Positions 52,906-60,595 of a stretch of 64,000 nt of DNA are shown one piece after another. Numbering within the stretch: the first letter of the stretch is position 1; each line of letters starts with the position of its first letter. A program made the translations under genes and the position numbers. Source of the DNA: Paraplanobispora takensis (GTDB lineage Bacteria > Actinomycetota > Actinomycetes > Streptosporangiales > Streptosporangiaceae); the NCBI RefSeq assembly GCF_016863195.1, contig NZ_BOOK01000024.1, positions 124,001 to 188,000 on the forward strand, written 5' to 3'. The notes beneath the pieces were generated by a model. It did not search any database. It was not told where the DNA came from and was given only the letters and a program-made list of their open reading frames with translations.

Positions 52906-52962
52906 ATGACGCTCACGTTTCGTCGAACGGGCGTCTGCCGAAAGCCCGAACCCGAATCCTGA
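52906..52962 (+). CDS. Leaderless 18-residue uORF
   Basis: The frame reads MTLTFRRTGVCRKPEPES and ends in TGA 11 nt before the PP2C ATG, in a different frame. Start lies 7 nt after the predicted -10. It contains one Cys and a Lys-Pro-Glu-Pro-Glu run. It could be a leader peptide linking uORF translation to PP2C expression. Its reality depends on the predicted transcription start. Confidence 0.4.
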   Translation: MTLTFRRTGVCRKPEPES

Positions 52963-52973
52963 GAGCGAGCTCC

Positions 52974-53915
52974 ATGGTCGGCGTAGTGGGCGGCCCACAG
53001 CCACCCCTCCTCCCACGAAACGACCTCGTGACCGATCCGGCCCCACCGGCCGCCGCCCTGATCCTGCGGCGGCCGCGTGACGAACCGGACGGCCGCATGG
53101 CCGTCGAGAATATCCAGCTCACCGCGTTGCAGACACGCGCCGAGCACCCCGCGCCGGGCTCCCCCCGGTGGCTGCAGGACATCATCGACCAGGCGGCCGG
53201 GCAGAGCCATGTCAACGCCGCCCTGCGCGATGCGATCCTCCCCGGCCCCGGCACCGCCGTCGACCTGCCGCACGCCCGCGTCACGGTGCGCTACGTGCCC
53301 GCCGGGACGCTGGCCGGCCTCGGCGGCGACTGGTACGACGCCAGTCCCCTGCCCGACGGCCGGACGGTCCTGGCGGTCGGCGACGTGTCCGGGCACGGCC
53401 TGCCCGCGATCGCCAGGATGGCCCAGCTCCGCCACGCCCTGGTCGGCCTGGCGGTCACCGGCCGCCCGCCCGACCAGCTCCTGACGTGGCTCAACGAGCT
53501 GGTCCTGCACCGCATGGCCGAGGCGACGGCGACCGCGGTCGTCGGTCACCTCGACCCGGCCACCCGGACGTTCACCTGGGGCCAGGCCGGGCATCCCGCG
53601 CCGATCCTGGTCCGCGACGGGACCGCCGTCCAGCTCGACCCGCCCGCCGGGGTACTGCTCGGCGCCGCCTCCGGCCTGGCCTACGAACGGGCCACGGTGC
53701 ACCTGTGCGCGGGCGACCTGCTGCTGCTGTTCACCGACGGCCTGGTCGAGCGGCGCGCCCGCGACATCGACGAGGGTCTCGCGCTGGCCGTGGAGGCGGC
53801 GGCCCGGATCCGCCGCGACGACCTGGAGGGCGGTCTTGACCGCCTGGTGGAGGCGGCCGGCGGGCGCGCCCCCGAGGACGACACCTGCCTGCTCGCCGTC
53901 GACGTGCTCGGCTGA
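52974..53915 (+). CDS. SpoIIE/RsbU-type PP2C phosphatase
   Basis: This 313-residue protein has an unstructured N-terminus (about 1-75) and a PP2C domain with LGGDWYDASPLPDG, GDVSGHGLPAIARM, AGHPAPILVRDG, LLLLFTDGLVERR and PEDDTCLL. Its partners would be STAS-domain antagonists; none is adjacent. GAG-containing ribosome site upstream of the ATG at 52974 is moderate. It is the second phosphatase of this type in the window. Confidence 0.8.
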   Translation: MVGVVGGPQPPLLPRNDLVTDPAPPAAALILRRPRDEPDGRMAVENIQLTALQTRAEHPAPGSPRWLQDIIDQAAGQSHVNAALRDAILPGPGTAVDLPHARVTVRYVPAGTLAGLGGDWYDASPLPDGRTVLAVGDVSGHGLPAIARMAQLRHALVGLAVTGRPPDQLLTWLNELVLHRMAEATATAVVGHLDPATRTFTWGQAGHPAPILVRDGTAVQLDPPAGVLLGAASGLAYERATVHLCAGDLLLLFTDGLVERRARDIDEGLALAVEAAARIRRDDLEGGLDRLVEAAGGRAPEDDTCLLAVDVLG

Positions 53916-54008
53916 CCGCCGGCCCGCGGCCGACCGGCCCGGCGGGTGACGACACAGCCGGGTACGGCCCGGCGGACGGCCGTACCCGGCACCGGCCGCA
54001 ACCGGTCC

Positions 54009-54081
54009 GGCGGCGGATGTCGGTGCGGGCCACTCCCGGGCCGCTCCTGGGCCACTCGCGGACCGGGCGGCGGATGTCGGT
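54009..54081. repeat. Direct repeats upstream of the exonuclease gene
   Basis: GGCGGCGGATGTCGGT occurs at 54009-54024 and 54066-54081, 57 bp apart, and the flanking text also repeats in part (GGGCCACTC twice). They lie just before the start at 54104. Possible regulator sites or a small duplication. Confidence 0.5.
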
Positions 54082-54103
54082 CCGGGTTGGTTCAATGAGG
54101 GCC

Positions 54104-55009
54104 ATGTCCGGACTGATGATTCTCGACACGCCCTCGCTCTACTACCGCGCCTTCTACGGGGTGCCGGAGTCGGTGACCGCTCCCGACGGGATGCCGGTCA
54201 ACGCGGTCCGCGGCCTGGTCGACATGATCGCCACCCTGGTCAGGGAGCACTCCCCCGACCGGCTGGCCGCCTGCATGGACGCCGACTGGCGGCCCGCCTT
54301 CCGGGTCGAGGCCATCCCGTCCTACAAGGCTCACCGGGTCGCGGCCGACGGCGGGGAGGAGACCCCCGACACCCTGGCCCCCCAGGTGCCGGTCATCGAG
54401 CGGGTCCTCGACGCGGCGGGCATCGTCCGCGTCGAGGCCGCCGGCTACGAGGCCGACGACGTCATCGGCACCCTCACCGCGGGCTCGTCCGGGAGGGCGG
54501 ACATCGTCACCGGTGACCGCGACCTGTTCCAGCTGGTGGATGACGCGCGACCGGTCCGCGTCCTTTACACAGTAAGGGGAATCAAGAACATCCAGCCCGT
54601 CGACGAGGCCGTCATCGCCGGGAAGTACGGCATCCCCGGCCGTTCCTACGCCGACTTCGCCGTCCTGCGCGGCGACCCCAGCGACGGCCTCCCCGGCGTC
54701 CCGGGGGTCGGCGAGAAGACCGCCGCGACGCTGATCAGCCGGTTCGGCTCACTGGCGGCGCTGCTGGAGGCGGCGGAGGCCGGCGACGGCCTGACCGCGG
54801 GCCAGCGCTCCAAGCTCACCGCAGCCGCCGACTATCTGGCCGTCGCCCCCGCCGTGGTCCGGGTGGCCTGCGACGTGCCGCTCCCCCGGCTCGACCTCAC
54901 CCTCCCCGCCGAGCCGCGCGACCCGCTGACCCTGCGGGCCCTGGGCGAGCAGTACGGCCTGGACGGGCCGCTCAAGCGCCTGGCCCAGGCTCTGTCCTGG
55001 AAGGACTGA
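54104..55009 (+). CDS. 5'-3' exonuclease (DNA polymerase I N-domain/FEN type)
   Basis: This 301-residue stand-alone FEN-like nuclease has the acidic metal clusters: MILDTPSLYYRAFYG with D8, CMDADWRPAFRVEAIPSYKA, EAAGYEADDVIGTL, TGDRDLFQLVDD, and the helix-hairpin-helix GDPSDGLPGVPGVGEKTA. It removes flaps or RNA primers. It has no polymerase domain. An in-frame ATG nine bases earlier (54095) is an alternative; GAGGG sits close to 54104. Confidence 0.9.
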   Translation: MSGLMILDTPSLYYRAFYGVPESVTAPDGMPVNAVRGLVDMIATLVREHSPDRLAACMDADWRPAFRVEAIPSYKAHRVAADGGEETPDTLAPQVPVIERVLDAAGIVRVEAAGYEADDVIGTLTAGSSGRADIVTGDRDLFQLVDDARPVRVLYTVRGIKNIQPVDEAVIAGKYGIPGRSYADFAVLRGDPSDGLPGVPGVGEKTAATLISRFGSLAALLEAAEAGDGLTAGQRSKLTAAADYLAVAPAVVRVACDVPLPRLDLTLPAEPRDPLTLRALGEQYGLDGPLKRLAQALSWKD

Positions 55010-55053
55010 GAAGCACCGGGGAGGACTGAGGGAGACCGACCGCCGGGACCGTA

Positions 55054-55105
55054 CGGTGCGGGCGGGCGGCGTGGGCCGCTCGGACCGCGCCGCCCGCCCG
55101 CACCG
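55054..55105. terminator. Bidirectional terminator between exonuclease and CHAT genes
   Basis: A perfect 18-bp GC stem (55054-55071 with 55088-55105) with a 16-nt loop lies between the convergent stops at 55009 and 55108. Confidence 0.8.
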
Positions 55106-55107
55106 GT

Positions 55108-57837
55108 TCAGACCGCGCCGATCGCGGAGAAGGACCAGCCCGTCGCCTGGTGGAGCGGGTCGCCGGGGAGCGCGCGGCGGGCGTCGCGCAACGCCTCGGC
55201 CAGGTCGCTGCCCTCGCGCAGCCGCCGGTGCAGGCCGAGCATCAGCGGCACGACGGCCTCGTCGTCGACCGGGACGATGCCCGCCACGATGCCCGCCGTA
55301 CCGAGCGGGAGCAGGGCCGCGGCCAGGCCGAGCAGTTCCTCGGCCCCGACGGGCTCCAGGCGGCCGGAGTCACAGCTGGACAGCACCATCCGGTACGGCG
55401 CGCGGCGCAGGCGCTCGAAGTCGTGCACGGTGAGCGGGCCGTCGTCCATGAGCAGGCAGGAGAACATCGGGCTGTCGGCGCGGAAGGTGCCGTGCGCGGC
55501 GACGTGGGCCAGCCGGCTGCCGTCCATGGCCGCCAGGACCTTCGGCACCGCCGCCCCGCCGTTCTCCAGCACCCGCGCCGACCCGTAGAGGGCGGCCAGA
55601 CCCGGCACCTCGGCTCCCCCGGTCACCAGCCCGGGACCGCGGACCAGCACCACGCCCTCGGGCGGCGGCTCGATCCGGCGGGCGCGCAACCAGGCGTTCG
55701 CCGACGGCGAGACGCTCAGCACGCGCTCGCGCAGGGACGGCAGCAGCGCCCACGGCACGCCGTGCAGGCGCCCCGGCGGCACGACGACGACCCGCTCGCC
55801 GTCCAGGTGGCGTACGGCGGGGCCGAGCAGGAGCTCCTCCAGGCGCCGCCCTCCGGCCTCCAGCAGGGCCAGGCGGTCCCCGGGCTCGCGGTAGGCCAGG
55901 CGGCGCAGATCGGCCCGCGCGTGGGCCGCCTCGACGGCGGCCTCGGCCAGCGACCCGGCCCGGAACCTGCGCACCCGCCCGTGCCCGCACAGCAGCACGT
56001 GCACCTCGCCGTCGATCGTGACGATCTCGGCCAGCAGGGTCTCGCCGAGCCGTTCCAGCAGCTCCGGCACCCGGAAGGGCCACTCGCCCGCAGCCGAGCC
56101 GAAGCCCGCGCCCGAGCCCGAGTCCCGGTCCGAACCCAGGCCAGGGCCCGAGCCCGAACCCAGGCCGGGACCCGCGCCCGAGGCCGGGCCAGGGCGCGTG
56201 CCCGCCTCGCCGCGCATCCGCAGGGTGCGCGCGCGGATCTCCCGCTCCAGCCGGAGCTGCTCGCGCTCCAGCGACGGGATCGGCGTCCCCTGCGCCCGGG
56301 CCTCCTCCACCCGGCCGCTGACCGCGCGGAAGGCCGTCACGTCCCGCAGCAGCAGGGGATCCTCCGGCGGGCGCGCGGGCGGGACGGCCAGCGCGGTGGC
56401 CCGCCAGCGCTCGCTCCACACCAGCAGCCGCCGGGCGTCGCCGCGGCCGAGCACGACCCGCTGGGCCAGCAGCGCCAGCTCGGCCCCCTGCGCGGTCGCC
56501 CGGGTGCGCAGCTCCGAGGCGCCCAGCGTCATCCGGTGCTCGTCCAGCAGGTCGAGTCCGCGCCGGCAGGCCTCCAGCACGGCTCTGGTACGGCCCGCGG
56601 CCGCGGCCCGCAGCGCCTGGGCCACCCACCCGTCCACGCGGGCGAGCGCGGGACCGCGGCTGCGGCCCCGCGCGGCGGCGGCGAGGTGGCGCTCGGCCTC
56701 GCGGCGCCGCCCGAGGGCCAGCGCCGTACGGCCCGCGAGCAGGGCCGCCCGCACCGCGTCCGGTGAGCGCAGCTCCGCCAGCCGGGCCGCCGTCTCGGCG
56801 GCGTCGCGCACCGAGCGCCCGTGGACCCTGCCGGTGGCCAGGCGGGCGTGCAGGAGCGTCAGCCGGGCGTGGGCGTGCCACCAGCCGCGGCGCTGGCGGG
56901 AGAACTGGCGGGCGGCGGCGGTGGCCCGGACGATCGCCGCCTCGGGGTCGCCCGCCGCGACCGCCGCCGAGGCGGCGACCAGCAGGAGCTCGGCGCGCCG
57001 GGTGGCGTGCCCGCCCCGGCGGCGCAGCGACTCCGCGGCGGCGTCGGCCTCCTCCAGCGCCTCCCCCGCCAGCCCGGCCGACAGCAGGACCGCGCACCGC
57101 CGGATGGTCAGCATGATCATGGGGGTGCCGAGCCGCTCGTAGCGCCGGGCGGCCTCGCCGAAATGGTCCAGCGCGGCGGGCAGGTCACCGGAGCGGAAGG
57201 CCGCCAGCCCGCGGTTCTCCACGGCGTCGGCCTTGTCGTGCTCCTGGCCGGTGCCCGACCACAGCAGCTCGGCGGCCAGCAGGTCGGCCTCGGCCCGCTC
57301 CACCGCCCCCACCGCCAGGTGGACGGTCCCGCGCAGGGTGAGCGCGCGGGCCGTCCAGATCGTGTCGCCCTCGCGCCGCAGGACGGGGAGGGCCCGGCGC
57401 AGGTCGGCGAGCACCTCGTGGTGGTCGCCCAGGACCCATCGGGCGTAGGCGCGGCGGAACAGGATCCGGGCACCGGTCAGGCCCTCGCCCAGCGCGACGG
57501 CCCGCTCCAGGGCGCTCAATCCCTGCCGGGTGCGGCCGGCGTGGACCAGGGCCACGCCCAGGGCCCCCAGCGCGTCCGCCTCCCGGTCGGGGGACCCGGC
57601 GCGGGCGGCCAGGGCGCGGGCGCGCCGCAGGTGGCCGATCGCGACCGCCATGTCGCCGAAGTCGCGGTGCCACAGGCCGATCACCTGGTGGGCGACGGAG
57701 GCGTCGTGGGCGGACGGACCCGCCGACAGCAGGTCCCGCGCGCGCTCCAGCGCCCGCTTCGGGCTGGCGAACAGCAGCGGGAGCAGATCGAGGGAATCGC
57801 CTGAAGAGCGCGGGTTTCGTGACCTTCCCGTCGCCAC
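55108..57837 (-). CDS. TPR-CHAT caspase-like protein
   Basis: This 909-residue cytoplasmic protein has an N-terminal and central array of TPR-like helical repeats (about 40-520), a 28-residue Gly/Ser/Pro linker near residues 555-600, and a C-terminal CHAT domain (about 620-909). The caspase-type dyad is visible: H782 in VAAHGTF and C822 in LSSCDSGR. CHAT proteases in bacteria include the Craspase Csx29. It is divergent from an S8 protease/sigma-factor operon. The GTG start is 6 nt after a -10-like TAACAT. Substrate is unknown. Confidence 0.88.
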   Translation of the reverse strand: MATGRSRNPRSSGDSLDLLPLLFASPKRALERARDLLSAGPSAHDASVAHQVIGLWHRDFGDMAVAIGHLRRARALAARAGSPDREADALGALGVALVHAGRTRQGLSALERAVALGEGLTGARILFRRAYARWVLGDHHEVLADLRRALPVLRREGDTIWTARALTLRGTVHLAVGAVERAEADLLAAELLWSGTGQEHDKADAVENRGLAAFRSGDLPAALDHFGEAARRYERLGTPMIMLTIRRCAVLLSAGLAGEALEEADAAAESLRRRGGHATRRAELLLVAASAAVAAGDPEAAIVRATAAARQFSRQRRGWWHAHARLTLLHARLATGRVHGRSVRDAAETAARLAELRSPDAVRAALLAGRTALALGRRREAERHLAAAARGRSRGPALARVDGWVAQALRAAAAGRTRAVLEACRRGLDLLDEHRMTLGASELRTRATAQGAELALLAQRVVLGRGDARRLLVWSERWRATALAVPPARPPEDPLLLRDVTAFRAVSGRVEEARAQGTPIPSLEREQLRLEREIRARTLRMRGEAGTRPGPASGAGPGLGSGSGPGLGSDRDSGSGAGFGSAAGEWPFRVPELLERLGETLLAEIVTIDGEVHVLLCGHGRVRRFRAGSLAEAAVEAAHARADLRRLAYREPGDRLALLEAGGRRLEELLLGPAVRHLDGERVVVVPPGRLHGVPWALLPSLRERVLSVSPSANAWLRARRIEPPPEGVVLVRGPGLVTGGAEVPGLAALYGSARVLENGGAAVPKVLAAMDGSRLAHVAAHGTFRADSPMFSCLLMDDGPLTVHDFERLRRAPYRMVLSSCDSGRLEPVGAEELLGLAAALLPLGTAGIVAGIVPVDDEAVVPLMLGLHRRLREGSDLAEALRDARRALPGDPLHQATGWSFSAIGAV

Positions 57838-57843
57838 GGATCG

Positions 57844-57872
57844 ATGTTAGACGTGGATGGACGGGGCGTCCA
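57844..57872 (-). promoter_or_regulatory. Leaderless promoter of the CHAT gene
   Basis: On the minus strand, TGGACG (57867-57872) and TAACAT (57844-57849) are spaced 17 bp; the GTG at 57837 begins 6 nt after the -10. This is a housekeeping-like promoter, different from the motif at the two genes on the other strand. Confidence 0.5.
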
Positions 57873-57906
57873 CGCCGTGCCGTACGGGTGGACGGACGAG
57901 CGCATT

Positions 57907-57934
57907 GGTGTATCAGCCGGCCTCCGACCGGCTC
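57907..57934 (+). promoter_or_regulatory. Candidate sigma-specific promoter of the subtilisin operon
   Basis: GTGTATCAG (57908-57916), 14 bp, then GCTC (57931-57934). The same elements with identical spacing precede the LuxR-ATPase gene. The layout (conserved -35-like block, short -10-like block) is that of ECF promoters. A GTG at 57942 and an ATG at 57975 follow. Confidence 0.55.
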
Positions 57935-57974
57935 ATGTTAGGTGACAACCATCCCCCACCGAGGGTCGTGTGAC

Positions 57975-59456
57975 ATGGAGCCAGACAGACCGCTGGGACC
58001 GAGCGGGCCTGCCGTACCGGACAGGTTCGAGGAGCAGTTCGAGGTGATCCAGCGGGCGACGGGCTTCCCCCTCGCCGCCGGACCCGGCGGCGCCCCGCAG
58101 TACCTCTACGAGAAGGGTCACATCCTGACCCGCAACGAGGACGCCGAGGACGTCATGGTGGTGGTCCGGGAGGCCTTCGGTCCCACCAGGGGGGAGGGGG
58201 TCAGGAGGTCCTCGACGGGCGAGCGGAGCGGCGTGAGCCGTATCCAGGTCGGAGACCCGGCGATCGGCGACCCGTGGAACGACCCCAACGTGACGGACGC
58301 CCTGAGCGCGGTGCGCCCGATGGAGCGCGAGCGCCGCCGGCGGATGGCCACCCGCAACCACCTGGTCACCATCACGGTGAACTGCTGCCCCGGCGACGAG
58401 CCCGTCCCCTCGCCCGGACCGCTCAATCCGCAGCCGATCGCGCAGCCGCAGCAGGTGGAGGACCCGATCAGGATCCTGGTGATCGACACCGGGCTGGTCG
58501 ACGGCTTCCGGAACTACCCTCAGCTGCAGAACGTCGACGGGCAGAAAAACGCCCCCGAGTTCGAACTGGACGGGAAGACGAAGATCCTCAGGGAGTACGT
58601 CGGGCACGGGACCTTCATCGCCGGGCTGATCGCCGCCGTGGCGCCGCACGTCCGGGTGGAGGTGCTCAACTCGTTGTCCGACGCGGGCAGCGTCCCGGAG
58701 GAGAAACTCGGCGACAGGCTCGTGGCGGCGGTGGAGCAGGACTGGCCCGACATCATCAGCCTGTCCGCCGGGACACCGGCCTCGTGCGCCGAGACCCTCC
58801 TCGGGCTCGAACGCTTCATGAACATGCTGAAGACGCAGGACACGCTGCTCGTGGCCGCGGCGGGCAACAACGGCAGCGAGGAGCTGTTCTGGCCGGCCGC
58901 CCACGCGTCGCAGGAGGACTACCGCGACGTCGTGGTGTCGGTGGGCGCGTTGCGGACCGACGGCATGCAGGGGGCCTGCTTCACCAACCACGGGCCGTGG
59001 GTGAACGTCTACGCGCCCGGCGAGCGCCTGGTCAGCACCTTCAGCGCGCCGGGGGCGCCGCCCGAGATCTACGACTACCAGCACTCCACCTACCCGCGCT
59101 GCCGTTACCACTCGGCCTACCTGTGCACCTGCCAGTACCCCGAGCACGTCGGCGAGCTGACGGAGAAGACGACCTTCGCCGCCGGGAACCAGAACCGGGT
59201 GGAGTTCACCGAGGGCCTGGCGGAGTGGAGCGGAACCTCCTTCGCCACCCCGCTGGTGGCGGCGATGATCGCCAACCGGATGAGGGAGGACGACGCCCTG
59301 CCGCCGCGCGAGGCGGCCAAGGCGCTTCTCGAGAAGGCCAGAGCGGACATGGAGAGCCTTCCCGAGAGCCGGCGGACCTCGGTCAGGGGCCGCTCCGTCC
59401 CGGCGCTGCTGCCCCCGGGCTGGGTGGGTTCACCGGTGCAGACCCCGTCACCCTGA
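57975..59456 (+). CDS. Cytoplasmic S8 (subtilisin-like) serine protease
   Basis: This 493-residue subtilase lacks a signal peptide. The first 160 residues are a non-catalytic N-domain. The catalytic triad is D171 in VIDTGLVDG, H211 in GHGTFIAGL and S422 in SGTSFATPLVAAM; N298 in AAAGNNGS makes the oxyanion hole. A Cys-rich insert, CRYHSAYLCTCQYPEH, lies before the Ser region and is unusual for subtilases. GAGGG lies 9 nt before ATG 57975; a GTG at 57942 would add 11 residues. First gene of the S8-sigma-small-protein operon. Confidence 0.88.
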   Translation: MEPDRPLGPSGPAVPDRFEEQFEVIQRATGFPLAAGPGGAPQYLYEKGHILTRNEDAEDVMVVVREAFGPTRGEGVRRSSTGERSGVSRIQVGDPAIGDPWNDPNVTDALSAVRPMERERRRRMATRNHLVTITVNCCPGDEPVPSPGPLNPQPIAQPQQVEDPIRILVIDTGLVDGFRNYPQLQNVDGQKNAPEFELDGKTKILREYVGHGTFIAGLIAAVAPHVRVEVLNSLSDAGSVPEEKLGDRLVAAVEQDWPDIISLSAGTPASCAETLLGLERFMNMLKTQDTLLVAAAGNNGSEELFWPAAHASQEDYRDVVVSVGALRTDGMQGACFTNHGPWVNVYAPGERLVSTFSAPGAPPEIYDYQHSTYPRCRYHSAYLCTCQYPEHVGELTEKTTFAAGNQNRVEFTEGLAEWSGTSFATPLVAAMIANRMREDDALPPREAAKALLEKARADMESLPESRRTSVRGRSVPALLPPGWVGSPVQTPSP

Positions 59457-59507
59457 CGGCGTGCGGCGGAAGCGACGCTCCGCTCCCGAGTGCGAAGGGG
59501 ATCAACT

Positions 59508-60083
59508 GTGGATCATGCGACGGCGGGGGCTCTCTTCCGGGCCGCGGTGGCGGGGGACGCCGCGGCGTGGAAGGCGCTGGTGGAGGGGCTCAGCCCGCTG
59601 GTCTGGTCGGTGGTGCGGGCGCACCGGCTCAACGAGGCCGACGGGATCGAGGTGTACCAGACGGCCTGGTTCCGGCTGGCGCAGCACCTGCGGCGCATCC
59701 GCGAGCCGGACAAGGTCGCCGCGTGGCTGGCCAGCACCACCCGGCACGAGTGCCTCAAGGTGCTCAAAGCGGCCCGCCCGCTCCCGCTGAGCGACCACCC
59801 CCAGGTATTCGACCGGTTCAGCGATGAGCCGACCCCCGAGGAGGCGGTGATCGGGTCGGAGGAGGCGGCCCTGGACCGGGAGCGCCTGCACCGGCTCTGG
59901 CAGGCCTTCCACGAGCTCGGGGAGCGGTGCCAGCGCCTGCTGCGCCTGCTGATGGCCTCGCCGGCGCCCAACTATCTGGAGGTGGCGGCGGCGCTCGGCC
60001 TGGCTGTGGGGAGCATCGGTCCCATCCGGCAGCGCTGCCTGCGGCAGCTGCGCGTCCTGCTGGCCGAACGGGGTGTGCGGTGA
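59508..60083 (+). CDS. ECF-type RNA polymerase sigma factor
   Basis: This 191-residue sigma-70-family protein has region 2 (about 8-90: FRAAVAGDAAAWKALVEGLS, YQTAWFRLAQHLRRIREPDK) and region 4 (about 120-186: LEVAAALGLAVGSIGPIRQR, CLRQLRVLL) and no region 3, so it is ECF-type. GAAGGGG lies 7 nt before the GTG at 59508. It follows the S8 gene by 51 nt and overlaps the small-protein gene by 4 nt. Likely promoter targets are the shared GTGTATCAG-N14-GCTC motifs. Confidence 0.87.
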   Translation: MDHATAGALFRAAVAGDAAAWKALVEGLSPLVWSVVRAHRLNEADGIEVYQTAWFRLAQHLRRIREPDKVAAWLASTTRHECLKVLKAARPLPLSDHPQVFDRFSDEPTPEEAVIGSEEAALDRERLHRLWQAFHELGERCQRLLRLLMASPAPNYLEVAAALGLAVGSIGPIRQRCLRQLRVLLAERGVR

Positions 60084-60529
60084 AGGACGAGGAGTGGGAG
60101 AACCGGGAGCTGGAGGACCGGCTGCGGCGGGCCGCGGAGATCTTCGACCCGCTCCCCGCCGGGGCCCTGCAGTCCGCGATCGACGCCTACGCGCTGCACA
60201 CCCTGGAGGCCGAGCTGGCGGAGCTGGCCTTCGACTCGCTGGAACGGACGGCCGGGGTGCGCGGGCCGGGCCGGGCGCGGCTGCTGACCTTCCGCAGCCC
60301 CCCGGTCACCATCGAGCTGGAGATCTCCGTCTCCGGCGGGACCGGCCACATCATCGGGCGGCTGCTCCCGCCCCAGCCGGCGCGCATCGAGATCCACGGG
60401 CGCCGGCCGATGGTCCTCACCGCCGACCCGCTGGGCCGTTTCAGCGGTGAGCACCTGCCCACCGGGGCCTTCAGCCTCCGCTGCCGGCTGCCCTCGCTCG
60501 TGGTGGCCACCGAGTGGATCACCATCTGA
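60080..60529 (+). CDS. Small soluble protein coupled to sigma; candidate anti-sigma factor
   Basis: This 149-residue protein overlaps the sigma gene in a GTGA junction. The N-terminal part (about 1-65) is helical and acidic: NRELEDRLRRAAEIFD, AIDAYALHTLEAELAELAFD. The C-terminal part (about 70-149) is a beta-sandwich-like segment: TIELEISVSGGTGHIIGRLL, RIEIHGRRPMVLTADPLG, GAFSLRCRL. It has no membrane segment or HxxxCxxC zinc motif of common anti-sigmas. Position and translational coupling suggest it binds sigma; that is inference. No named family recognised. Confidence 0.6.
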   Translation: MKDEEWENRELEDRLRRAAEIFDPLPAGALQSAIDAYALHTLEAELAELAFDSLERTAGVRGPGRARLLTFRSPPVTIELEISVSGGTGHIIGRLLPPQPARIEIHGRRPMVLTADPLGRFSGEHLPTGAFSLRCRLPSLVVATEWITI

Positions 60530-60536
60530 ACCCGGT

Positions 60537-60563
60537 GTGTATCAGGATCCTCTCTTCCCGCTC
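60537..60563 (+). promoter_or_regulatory. Candidate sigma-specific promoter of the LuxR-ATPase gene
   Basis: GTGTATCAG (60537-60545), 14 bp and GCTC (60560-60563) repeat the arrangement upstream of the subtilisin operon. If the start point is about 7-10 nt after GCTC, the mRNA would begin near 60570, downstream of the left arm of the hairpin at 60549-60560. Confidence 0.55.
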
Positions 60564-60591
60564 CTAAATGACAGGGGATCGGGAGGAGAGG
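60549..60591 (+). promoter_or_regulatory. 12-bp inverted repeat covering the LuxR-ATPase Shine-Dalgarno
   Basis: CCTCTCTTCCCG (60549-60560) pairs with CGGGAGGAGAGG (60580-60591), one G-U pair, loop 19 nt with a further short helix possible. The right arm is the ribosome site of the gene at 60596. In RNA read through from the sigma operon the site would be sealed; it could instead be a DNA operator. Confidence 0.55.
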
Positions 60592-60595
60592 TTCC

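Noticed and set aside
56095-56205. Separate gene in the repetitive CHAT linker DNA
   Set aside because: The repeats are in frame within the CHAT gene, and opposite frames are shadows.
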